Below, in pieces: positions 22,081-33,900 of a stretch of DNA of 64,000 nucleotides. Source of the stretch: Aurelia coerulea (Eukaryota > Cnidaria > Scyphozoa > Semaeostomeae > Ulmaridae); contig CM076943.1 of assembly GCA_039566865.1 (NCBI GenBank), positions 40,060,663 through 40,124,662 on the forward strand, read 5' to 3'. Made by a program: the position numbers and the translations under genes. The notes beneath the pieces were generated by a model. It had not been told where the DNA came from, made no database searches, and worked only from the letters and a program-made list of their open reading frames with translations. Each line of letters starts with the position of its first letter. The stretch's first letter is position 1.

Positions 22081-23170
22081 CCTGTTAGGCAATAGTGCGA
22101 GTAGCCCCCCGGCTTGAACCGGTATAGTGTAAACGTGGTGTAAAAGACCTCGGTTACACTGCACCGGTACAACTTTGGGTCAGGAACAAAGGTGTATCGG
22201 AATATCCTGACGTTTATATCGTTTCTGTTGATCTGTAACATTTTTGCTCCTTCCTCCTGTTGAATGATTTTGTTCTGGTGCAATGTAAACGCTCTTGAAC
22301 CGTAGCAACTTTGTAGCGGATCAACATTTTAACGGTACATTGTAAACATGGTATAAGACAAATAAAGACCCCATTTACACTGCACCGGTACAACTTTGGG
22401 TCAGGAACAAAAGTGTATCGGAACATCTTCAAGTTTATTCTGTTCCTGTTGAGCCATAACACTTTTGTTCCTTCCAGCCATAGAAACGTTTTGCTCTGGG
22501 ACAAACAAGGACAGATTTGGAAAGACAATAGCACGAGTTGGTTTTGATTGACACCGCAATTCAAAGCAATTAGCGATCGCAGACAAAGGAAATTCTCTCA
22601 ACCAGTAATTCAAAACAAACAAAGCCGCAAAAGTTTCTCGGAAACCCAGGTAGCTAGCTCGCTCGTTGTGCATTCGAGAAGTTGTTTTCAAGAGCAAACA
22701 TGAGCACATATCGAAAGGAAAAGGATATATCTACACATCTACCTCAGGCATTTTATTTCTTTGGTTCAGAAGCTGAGCAGTAAGTGTTTTAATTACACCT
22801 AAAAAAACAAGAGAATTGAATCGGCTTCCAATCGGCTTCTGAAGCAAAGAAATAAAATGCCTGAGGTAGATGTGTAGAATTATCCTTCTTCTGTCGATAT
22901 ATCCTCATGTTTACTCTTGAAAACGATTTCTGGAATGCACAACGAGCGCACTAGCTACTAGGATTTCAGAAAACTTTTGCGGCTTTGTTTGTTTTGAATT
23001 TATGGTTGAGAGAATTTTCTTTGTCTGCAGTCGCTAATCACTTTGAACTGAGGTGGCAATCAAACGTAACTGTTGCTATTGTATTACAAAATCTGCCCTC
23101 GTTTCTGGGACAATGTAAACGCTCTTGAATCGTAACAACTTTGTAACAGATCAACACCGAATCGGAGTTC
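22080..23170. mobile_element. Composite element with TTACACTGCACCGGTAC repeats around palindromic family A copy
   Basis: TTACACTGCACCGGTACAAC followed by TTTGGGTCAGGAACAAA occurs twice (22156, 22378) and GTAAACGCTCTTGAA recurs at 22285 and 23116. The family A palindrome occupies 22490-23100. Confidence 0.6.
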
Positions 23171-23941
23171 CTATCTACCTATTCCTTTCAAAACAGATAG
23201 AAACACCAACTCTATTTGAGTCCTACGCTCAAGATGAATGTTCGATTTCAAGAAATGTGGGTCAATCTGAAACTGACCCGGGTATGATTATCATCTCCAA
23301 CAGAGCATTTCCAAGGGGGGCTTTTTAACTGTGCCTACAAAATGGTTTTGCAAAAATGAGAAGCTAAGCTTATCAAGCAGTGTCCTGGTCCTTCCCCTCC
23401 ACGTGAACACTCCTCGTGACCCCTTCAGCCTGGAATTAAAGGGAGCTGGCGACTCTCTTCATTCTACGCAGCAGGTTTCATAGGGACGGGGCCTCCAACC
23501 ATTAACATTCAGATTGGCAGCCTAGCGTACTGCCGCTGTACCACCCTTCCTTTAACTTACTGGATGGGGGAGCTTTACCTAGTTAGTAGTGCAATCTTAC
23601 CTCACAGCTAGGGTTTCCCTTGTGCTAGGAAGACCCGTGCATGCGTGTAAAACGGTCCCACAGTACCATATACCCAACTGCGATCGTGGAAATTACTATC
23701 AATGTACAAGACAAACTCATTAATCAACCAAATGGGCCATTTAACACACTAAAATCGTTCAACTAAAAACACTACAAGAAACAATAGGAATCGAAAAACA
23801 GATCCTGAACAAAAAACGTTTATGGTGAGAGATATACCGGTGGTGAGAGATATACCGGGTCAGCATTTCGCACATAATAAAACGAGCTTCAACAGTATTG
23901 ACTTTCCGGCATCAACTTAAACTTCATTTGTTCGCCACTAA

Positions 23942-24353
23942 GAGGCCCTTTACATGGAGACCCGACATGAAACTTATGCCGCTATAAAAATGCACTCTGT
24001 TTACACGAGAGCCGACATGAAACTCATGCCGGAATGAACTCATGTTGCCATGGGACCCGACATGAAACTTTCCAAATACGTCATACGTTTGTCACGCACA
24101 TTTCGTTTCCATATCGCCCCGATATGAGAAAATTGTGTTTACACATGAGATTTTCATCCCATTTCCATGCCGGCACCGGCATGAAAAAGCGACATGAACA
24201 TTTCATGTTGCCCCGAAATGAACGTTTCATGTCGCCCGACCTATTGTAAACACAACAGTAGCTCAGACAAGCACCCGCCCGATATGAAAACTAGTGCCGA
24301 CATTAAACTCATGCCGGCATGAGTTTCATGTCGGGTCTCATGTAAAGGGCCTC
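23942..24353. mobile_element. MITE whose interior repeats its own ends
   Basis: Ends GAGGCCCTTTACATG and CATGTAAAGGGCCTC. Inside, CGACATGAAACTYATGCCGG and its inverse recur at least six times in both orientations, as in the terminal sequence. Confidence 0.8.
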
Positions 24354-24793
24354 TAACAATCAGTCGTAGAATTTCAAACAAACAGCCAATATTAGCACTA
24401 ATACTTAAAATGTGAAATTGATTACATTGTTGTTTAATTAATGGAATCTTTGTTATCAATCAAACTCTAAAATATAATCTTCAATCAAGGGGGTGCGCTC
24501 TCCTCGGTTAGTTTACCTATTTAGAGAGTTCCTCCTTCAAGAAATTACCTGCATACAAATTCCCTTACAAATTAATTATTTTGTTGGTTTGAATTTCCTC
24601 ATTGTCATTTTTTGTTTGATGTAGTAGGATGTTGTAAATATTTTGATGGCAACTGTATGTAGTGGAAATTTAAAATGAACTAAACTGAAGTGGAAAAAGT
24701 TTCGTGCCACAATTGTGTGACGACTGTGGATGAGCTGTAACTTTTATTGTCCTTCTTTTGATACAGTTGCAAAGGAGAGGCTTCGAAAAACCA

Positions 24794-25471
24794 CGGGGGG
24801 GGTTCTTGGCAAAATTTTGGGTAGGGGTGTGCCGCGAGCATATTCAAAATGGTACCATAGGCTAGACTAATCTTTACGAAAATAGTACCCTTTGCTAGAC
24901 CAATTTGACCATTCTTTGACCAATTTTTACGAAAATGGTACCCTTGGCTAGACCAATTTGACCATTCTTTGATCAATTTTACGAAAATGGTACCCTTGGC
25001 TAGACAAATTTTGCGCAATTTTGACCATTTCCTGGACCAATATTGTCAAATTTGTACCAAATATAAGATCATGACCGTTCGCTAGACCAATATTGTCAAA
25101 AATGGTACCTTGGCTTGACCCAATTTTGCGCAATTTTGACCATTTCCTGGACCAATATTGTCAAATTTGTACCAAATATGAGGTCATGACCATTCGCTAG
25201 ACCAATATTGTCAAAAATGGTACCTTGGCTTGACCAATTTTGCGCAATTTTGACCATTTCCTGGACCAATATTGTCAAATTTGTATCAAATATGATATCA
25301 TGACCGTTCGCTAGACCAATATTGTCAAAAATGATACCCTTGGCTAGACCGTTGTAGGCCAAAATTGCAAAAAAGCATACCCTTGGTTAGACTAGAAGTC
25401 CGAAAAAGTATACCCTTGCTCGCGGCACATCCCCATGTACCTTTACTATGGAAGAACCCCCCCCCCCCCCG
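24794..25471. mobile_element. C/G-run foldback with internal tandem repeat
   Basis: Left CGGGGGGGGGTTCTTGGC near GTGCCGCGAGCA, right GCTCGCGGCACATCCCC then GAAGAACCCCCCCC. The interior is built of GGTACCCTTGGCTAGACCAA-like units, including three copies of a 114-115 bp unit. Confidence 0.8.
25023..25345. repeat. Tandem repeat, period about 115 bp, three copies
   Basis: GACCATTTCCTGGACCAATA recurs at 25023, 25138 and 25252. Each is followed by TTCGCTAGACCAATATTGTC. It lies within the 24794-25471 element. Confidence 0.9.
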
Positions 25472-25559
25472 TGCGAAAAACTTTGAGATTTTGTTTAAGA
25501 AGTCGGACAAATGGTTGTCGATTTAAATTCAATATAATTGAAATAGAATGTACGCGTCA

Positions 25560-25782
25560 ACGGAATCACAAGAATCGAACGTGGAATTCTCATTCCTATG
25601 CAAATCCCTTACCAGCCTTTTCCTAGTTTCTGGGTTTAAAAGATGATTGATTATACCAAGCGAAATTTTCACATCTAAGTAGCCTTTGACTGATAGATAA
25701 TCATTTTAGTTTTGAATATCAGCCATGTACTTTTTATTCCACAGCACACAAAACATTTCACTTTTTGAATCACCCGGTGGCC
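25560..25782. mobile_element. Right-arm fragment of the 53928-54427 MITE family
   Basis: Shares GCCTTTGACTGATAGATAAT, TTTTAGTTTTGAATATC and a TCACCCGG end with the 54330-54427 arm. Confidence 0.6.
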
Positions 25783-26018
25783 TCAATGTTTCTCGATATT
25801 GAACTAAACGACGGACATTTTGCGGGACAACCCGATTTGATAGTAAAATGCGGGATGAAAGACACGAAAGGCTTTGACATAAAGAACATCTTTGTTGTTT
25901 ATCGACCCTCATGAGGTATAGTTTCAGACAGGCTGACTACAGGGGATTCAATTATCCATTCACGTTTTCTTTTTTATAACAACTGGTTTGTAAGAAACTA
26001 GTACTAAGATGACCAACA

Positions 26019-26263
26019 ATAGACCTTTTAGCTATTCTACAAAAGAGCCTGGATCGAGCGTTATTTTCATACGCGAGGCTCGATAGAGTGGTGTTAAGAG
26101 CTTCTATCACTATTGTGCAAATTCGAAAATTCTACAAAGTGCACTTTGTAGAATTTTCGAATATACAAAATATTGATGGAAGCTCTAACGCCACTCTATC
26201 GAACCTCGTGTATAAAAATAACGCTCGATCCAGGCTCTTTTGTAGAATAGCTAAAAGGTCTAT
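26019..26263. mobile_element. Near-perfect palindromic MITE
   Basis: Arms of about 120 bp: AATAGACCTTTTAGCTATTC, AGAGCCTGGATCGAGCG, then the centre TTCTACAAAGTGCACTTTGTAGAA. Copy of 16131-16305. Confidence 0.9.
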
Positions 26264-27758
26264 TTAAGAAACTCTGGTGCTACGCTCAAGAACAGTAGAG
26301 AAACTCAAAACATTCTATTTTTGTGTCTGTCTTATTTTATGTCTCTCTAACAAAGCTACCTTAATCTTTTTTAACTTTTGACTGCGAAAATTGGCAACTT
26401 TTTGCCTTAATGTGCATGGCTTATTCGTGGTGACAATGTCCATGCAAAATGCAAGCCCTTTGTCTATAAGAAGGCTCAACTTCGAACGATAATGCAATTT
26501 TAAAGCAAGTGTGCAATGGTAAATAGGCTCCTCTATAAATAGAACAAAGAAATAACTCAGACACAGCATTGTTTCTTAGCAAGATAAAGATCTCATTCTT
26601 AGGCTACCCTTTGTTGACATTGTGTGTAACTTCGATTTGAATGGGGTATTTTTAGATTTTCTGTTCTCTGCAAATGCAAGCTTTTAACCTTGCACAAACC
26701 CTTTAAGCCCAAAACAAAAGAAACTAATTAAGAAACTTTTGGTACTAAAACACCGAAATTTTCATGCGAAATTAAGAAACTTTTAGTACTAAGTTCTCAT
26801 CCAAGTTTCTTATATGAAAAAGTGTACCCGACTAGTTTTCATTTTTACAATGACAACGCATGTTTCTTTATACGGAACTATCTGATAAAAAGAAATATGA
26901 ATACGGAATTATAAATTTTCAAGGCTGTGTTACAAACTGCATCCAGTGGAGAACACTTTGCTAATTATAGGATACGATTTAGCTTTGGGGGCACGACTTA
27001 ATTTCTAAAGATGAAATTTGCAAAAATGCATTGGGCACCCCACTCTTTTCAAACAAAATATATGACTGCTCTCCAAAATACCGGGTGTCCCAGGAGATTA
27101 CTCTCGTTTAAAAAATCACCATAGCTCAATTATCAAATCTACAATGATATGTTCTTTTTATCTCTTTTGTCAATTATCCAAATACATATAAAGATTATAA
27201 ACGATTTTTAAACGTTTTTTAAACACTCTTTCTCATTGTATTATGGTAAAAATGACAATTTGAAAAATCTTTCTTTGAAAAATTAAAAAAGATGGCATTA
27301 ATGGGACATTTTTCATCAGCAGTCAGCATGGTAAAATATTCCACAACAGAACGGAATGAATTCTAGGAAGTGCTGCCCGACTCCATCTTGTCCTCAACCT
27401 TTTTTAATATAGTATTGCGGAAACCGGAGGTTGATGTAGCAAGTCTATGTCTGTCTTACACTGGATGTCAGGTGAGATTAGCGATAACGCAAAATACTTA
27501 TGCAAAACGCCACGATTGCTTTCTTCGCGCATATTTTCACTGACATTGAATATGAGACAGATTTGATTACAAGCATCGTTCATAATTTCCTTGCTTACCT
27601 ATAACCATAGCAACACATTGGTATCATAGCAACCCGCGTTGATTGGAACATAGAGCTCCAAAATGTATGATTTAATATGCCATATTACTAAACGATGTAC
27701 TGATAACTGCATAGACATCAATTGCTTGTTAAATCCCATATCAAAATGTTCTCATAGC
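26264..27758. other. Intergenic 3' of MAN1, no gene seen
   Basis: Contains a CCGGGTGTCCCAGGAGATTA MITE end at 27081 and repeated AATTAAGAAACTTTTRGTAC units near 26725-26790. Some of it will be the MAN1 3' UTR; an ATTAAA (minus) lies at 27671-27676. Confidence 0.45.
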
Positions 27759-27919
27759 TCATGACTGCTTGTTGGTTTCAGCTTCAGCGGACTGGTCGTT
27801 CCATCCCAAAGATGTTGGGAACTTTCCTGATGTTTTCAGCGGCTGGACACAGGTCAAGGAATCTGGAAATCTTTGATGGTATCGGGCCACGGTTACGAAT
27901 TTCACAATCACGAGACGAC
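27759..27919 (-). CDS. LEMD3: MAN1 exon 16 (end of UHM, C-terminus, stop)
   Basis: Encodes (G)[18 protein letters not shown], which completes the RRM-like fold, then a short Ser/Thr-rich tail and TGA at 27759-27761. Acceptor TTGCATTGCAG, phase 1. The tail is shorter and less conserved than the core. Confidence 0.93.
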
Positions 27920-30900
27920 CTGCAATGCAAGTGTACAACCATTTGAATCAGACACCCAACAGGTCCTGCACTCAGCTGAAAGTAGATTCTTCGTCGTTTT
28001 TCTAATACTTACTTTCATAATACCTTGTTTGAGTGGAATATGCTTGGGGAAGAGATCAAAAATTCAATGTCCCTTTCTCAATTCAAAAGCAAATCATTAA
28101 AAATCATAAGACCTGAGCGAAATTCTGTCTACAATATTTCTGATTTGTAGTATTTGTAGCGGGTGTCTTGCAAAGAAGTACTCCCATTTGTATCACGAAT
28201 AGCAGATGTGGTATACTACATAATCCTCGCGGTAGCTTTAGGTGTTTCATCTATCTGTGCTTGTTTGAGAGTCAAGCAACTGCTGTAAAGTGGAGGGAGT
28301 TCTTCTTTCTGAGACGCCCGTGTTGTTCTTGTTCTTTTCTTAAAATTTGATGTATATTTTTCCATTGATGTAAGTGGCTGCCGTAGTTGGAACTCGATGA
28401 CATCATGTCCTTTCCAGCTATGGCAGCCACAGAACATTTATATTTCGTTGGAGTTAGTTGTTTCTATTTGTGATAAAAAAAAGTAGATTCTCGCACATAA
28501 GAAATAACTGCATAAGAAATTGAAAACCCTGCTTTTCTTCTAGCACAATTGACTTAACAATCCCTGATAAAGTCCCCCGTTAAAATCATCAAACTCAGTT
28601 ATCGAGACAGTCATAAAGTCTTCTTTTTGATCTGTTTCGTCAATGATCCCAAATATATCTAAATTATGATAAAATGTTGAAAACCCTCATTCTGTGCAAT
28701 ACTCTTCGAGCCACATTTTGAGATTTAGCGTTATGTGTGTGTGTGCGTTTAGATGTGTTATTATGTGTGTTTTTTCTGACAGATATGACCAAATCAAAAG
28801 CCTTATACATACATGTGTTTTATTTTGTACTATGCTTTCGCTACAGGCAGCCCTAAAATAACTAGGTTGCTATCAAATGAGTCAGGAAACCAGCTGTCTG
28901 GTAAAATGATGTGGTCGTTGATCTATTAGCCAAGCACAAATTTTAAGATCGCGTCGGCCCTGCAATATAACTTTAATGAGTTTTCAAACAGATTAGGGAA
29001 TCCTTTTTCGGAAATCCGATACTTTACTTCAAATGAGCAAAGACTTGACAGAAGAGACCATTTGGCACAGTTTGATACAGAATCGGATGAAAATTAGTTT
29101 TCACAGTAATAAACTTGAAAACATGAAAATGAAAACTCTGCGATTTAAAATCTGTGGACGTGCAGTGGTGTCAAAGCGTCCTCATCCCTCTACACATTTC
29201 GTAGAAAATATAAAACCAGACTATGAATCATCTCGTTTTTCTTTCCCTGTTGGTCAAAGATTATCATAGAGCGTTTATCAAATTGTATTTTAGCGTAGCT
29301 CCCTGTCAAACAGTATGTAAATATTGAGTGGATTACCATGGTTAAAGACCTTAAAATGAAAATGAAATGTACCGTCAAACCAGTTGCCATAGACACTACG
29401 GAAAGCTTTCCCAGCAGATTCTAAAGAATCACATTTGACATACACGCAACCCTGAAACGAAATAATCACTTTGAAAGATCGGGTAAAACGAGATAATGAG
29501 CCAAGCACACACTTCAGATCAGCATCACACAAGCATCTTTACGCACGACGTGATAAGAGCCAAAAAGTTCGAGGTACTTTCCATACAGTCAACGCGGAAA
29601 AAGCATATTACCATTGTTTTCAATAGTTAAAACAGAATCGCATCTTGATTGAATTTTGTTTTCTTTGCTTGAAAAATCTTTAAATACTCGTTGTGGGTTT
29701 CAGGACTCCTCTCCTCTTGTAAACGATATATTCGTTGCTCCGCCAAACGGCAGCAATATCCCAATAAGACGGAAGCAATAACAGAAGCAATATTCGAATA
29801 ATCATTTAAATGTGAAAATCTATTTTCAAATAATTTTTGAATCTACAGTACAAGGTAGGCTTCTTCCACTTTGAATTTCAACAGCAAAGTTTGACTTTAC
29901 TACGAGTTTGAAAGATTTAACTCGCTCAATAATCAAATGTTGATGACCCTTCAAAAAACATGACAGACAAAAAATGATGGACCCACCTCTGCGGATTTAG
30001 TATCCACATACACATGCAAAATGTTAGCTCCATTCTCGTTGCATTTTTCAATTAAAGCATCTTGAACATGACGATCCCATGGTCCCTCATCCTTCTCCCT
30101 AAAACAAAACGAATGCGGTGAAGGTGAAGAACTGCGGTATTTAGAGTCAAGCGTTGGGATCACAGAAGTAGCAAAGCGCTAATCGAGTCCGCGACCCTTT
30201 CACTGTGATCCGGCTCTTTAGAAATCGTGGAATTAATCCCAAAAAATGAAAATGCAAGTATACACTATTGGAGGGTTTCATCATGGCAAAGAGACATTGA
30301 GCTATTCGATGTAACAAAAATTTCTTAAATCCGTTTTATAAATCCAGAGATATGATTTTTTAAAGTTTGACTAAATTGCCAACTGTTGTTTACATTGCAA
30401 TTTCCGGCCTTTTGTTTGTTGTATCGTTGAAAACCCAGAAATTCAAGTTCTTGTATCTCTTCAATAAATGCACCGATTTTTTGAAACTTTTTTTTGTTTT
30501 ACAGATAAACACCTAAGCTATTTAAAAATACAAAGCTTTTTTTAAAATCTCAAATTGGTATATCAATATTTGTCAAAATGGCGTATGACCTTTTTAAGCA
30601 CGAAAACCAGGCAAATTATCAACATTCCGTCTGTTATAGTGAAAACAAAAAATCTAACTAAATCTAACTCTTCGAAAAAAATATAAAAATTGAATATGAT
30701 GTCTTGGGAGAATTTCTGCCAAAGGATTCGTACAGCTTCGTACAGGAAAAAAAGTTATCACACATTTGGTATGGTAGGTCCTTTTCAGTTTGTGTTTGGT
30801 TATGGTCGTACTCACTGAAACCTTGACGACCAACTGTTGATAAAGATCTTGTTCTGGTATATTATTTTCATGCTTCTTGTCTGTCGACTCAGTTTTTTAT

Positions 30901-33900
30901 CTTTATCTTGATTCCATAGTCAATGAAAATGTTAACTGACTGTCTTCAAGGGCTTCGATATGGTAGGGAAGAGGCGTCAATAGTCCGGATATGCTTGTGG
31001 CGACTTTTATTGAAACATAACTACTGCCTAAATTCCCCTATCACTACTTTTCCATTCACTTATTCGCCTTAAATGCCTCTTTGTTTAGGCAAGGCAACTT
31101 TACCTCGTTATTTCAAAATATATATTCAACTTTTAAACTTTGATAGTACGCATAGAGAGTGTCTACAGCTCACCATACTGTATATGGGATGCGGGAGAGC
31201 TCAAATTACAGGATGAAGCAACTTTACATAAACTGATATGAAACTGCAAAACAATAAAAAGAAATTTTTTTCTCGTAACTATGACCGACCCAAGCCCAGC
31301 CTGTGTGTTTCACATGCCTCATTGAGAAGCAGAATTTGTTCTATGTTAATTTCCAAGTCCGTTCCTACCACAAAATAAAACAATGACTGTTAAAACACAA
31401 AACTGCTGGCCTGTAGTCTTTAAACCATTCCAATAGCTATGTGTCACAAAATCAATCACGTTTATCACAACGAATGGCGAGCTTTATGATTTCATCGTTG
31501 AAAACGGTGATTTAAAGGATAAAAGGACGAAGTAGAACACGAAATATACAGCGAAATTTAAGGATCTAGCTGATAAACTGATAGAGGAAAGGGGGGCTGA
31601 AGGAAGACGCATATAAAATTCAATTAGTACTCCAAAAATCAGGCCCGTAGGAAGCAGGGTGGCAGGGGGGGTCAAGCCCCCCCAATAATTTTTTATAACA
31701 ATGGTGCTACGTCACATGATTTAATTAGATGTATTATTCTCTATTGTCTTAAGAACAATTGCCCCCCCCAATCCGAAGCTTCTTCCTACGGCCCTGCAAA
31801 AATTGTATCAAGTTAAAGAGTGTTCAGTGATGAAGTAGATGACCGAGCTAAAAAACGTAGCCGACCAAGATCAGGCAGTCAATTATCATTAAAGTGAGGT
31901 GATCGATACACTAAACCGAGAAGAGGCCTTATCAAGGACATGTACAATGAGAATTAGATTATCGACCAAAACTAAATACTTTAGAGACACAAGCTTTACT
32001 CAAGTAAAGCTAAGATAGTTGAAAGTAGTTTGCATAAACACTGTTCGTATGCGGAACAGTTCAATCATGTTCAAAGCCAAAAATCATTGCCAAAAAATCA
32101 ACGTTAAACCAAAAGGGCCTATCATACCAAATGTGTGATAACTTTTTTTCCTGTACGAAGCTGTACGAATCCTTTGGTAGAAACTCTCTCAAGACATCAT
32201 ATTCAATTGTGATATTTTTTTTTGAAGAGTTAGATTTAGTTAGATTTTTTGTTTTCACTATAACAAACGGAATTTTGATAATTTGCCTGGTTTTTGTGCT
32301 TAAAAAGGTCATACACCATTTTGACTGTAAAATAAAAAAAAGTTGTGTTTATCTGTAAAACGTTGTGTTTATCTGTAAAATAAAAAAAAGTTTCAAAAAA
32401 TCGGTGCGTTTGTTGAAGAGTTACAAGAACTTGAATGTATGGGTTTTCAACAATAACACAAACAAAAGGCCGGAAATTGCAATGTAAACAACAGTTCGCA
32501 ATTTAGTCAAACTTTAAAAAATCATATCTCTGGATTTATGAGTCGGATTTAAGAAATTTTTGTTTTATCGAATAGCTCAATGTCTCTTCGCCATGATGAA
32601 AACCTCAAATAGTGTATACTCGTATTTTCATTTTTTGGGATTAATTCCCTGTCTGGATCACAGTGCCTTTGTCATGACGCTCTAGTGGTGAGGCTCTACC
32701 GGGTATCAAACCCTGTTCGCTTGACTGTTCTTGCTGGAAAGTAAGGATTACACAACTGCGCCACAACGCAGTCTTTGATCAATGATAAGAAAATATACAG
32801 GGTGTCCCATAAAAAGCTTCCCAGTTTCAAACTCAAATATCTCTTGACCTGCCCATCTTAGCAGACAAACAAACATTTTCTGAACGCGTAGTACTGTAGT
32901 TACTGAAATGAGCACGAGTTTGATCAAATTGAGGAAAGGAAACAAAAACGGGGGTCCATCAAATCTGAATCAACTTTTCACCATTTGTAAGCCACATTTT
33001 ACAATATCAACATGCAGATTGAAACATTTACTTCTTTTTGCTACAATAACCTCCCGTCCTGCTTACAGAAATGGTATTTGATACACTCTAGATTTAACTA
33101 ATTCGTAGGGGTGTCATTGATGTTGAGGTGAATTGAATATCAAAGGCGAGTCAGTATGGTACGGCTAATGAAGGTGAAGGTGAGGTTTTTAGCATCAAGC
33201 GCTGGGATCACAGAAGTAGCTAAGCGCTAATCAAGTCCGCGACTCCTTGTCATGACGCTCAAGTTATGGGGCTCTATTGAGTATCGAGCCCCGTCCCTCT
33301 GACTGTTTTGGCTGCTAAGTCAAGGATTACACCACTGCGCCACAACACCTTCAAACACATGTTGGTGTTGTAAAAGGTAGCTTACAAATGCTGCACAGTT
33401 GATAAAGATTTGATGATTCCTATTTTTGGTTCCGTTGCTTAATTTCATCAAACCAGTGCTCATTTAATAACTGTATTAATTTGCTTTCAGAAAATATTTC
33501 ATTTGTTTTGCTAGGATAAGCAGATCGAGAGATATTTGAGTGTAAAAATGTGAAGCTTTTTATGAGATACCCTCTATAATAGCACAATAAAAATTAAATC
33601 AACTTGCTTTCTGCAAGATACATAGCAGCTTGAACTACGAGAAGTACTTCATAGGAATTGCAAAAATTTTCCAAAAACAATGCTCTGACATTGAATTGAA
33701 ATCTGACAACAAAGAGTGCACATCATTCGGTAAGGCGTGATAAATACGCACAGATATGGGATGAAATGGCACTTAATTTTCCAGAAATGATGATGCCCCC
33801 TATCGAAAGACGCAGTAAAGAGATGCCCTTTTCTTTCGAAAAAATAAAGAAATCTGGTTTGTAGTTGCATTTCTATGGAGAGCCGAAAATCGACAAAAAA

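Noticed and set aside
25096..25362. Repeated-peptide ORF (units such as NLTILVQEMVKIAQNW)
   Set aside because: It is a translation of the 115-bp tandem repeat; no start context or other sign of expression.
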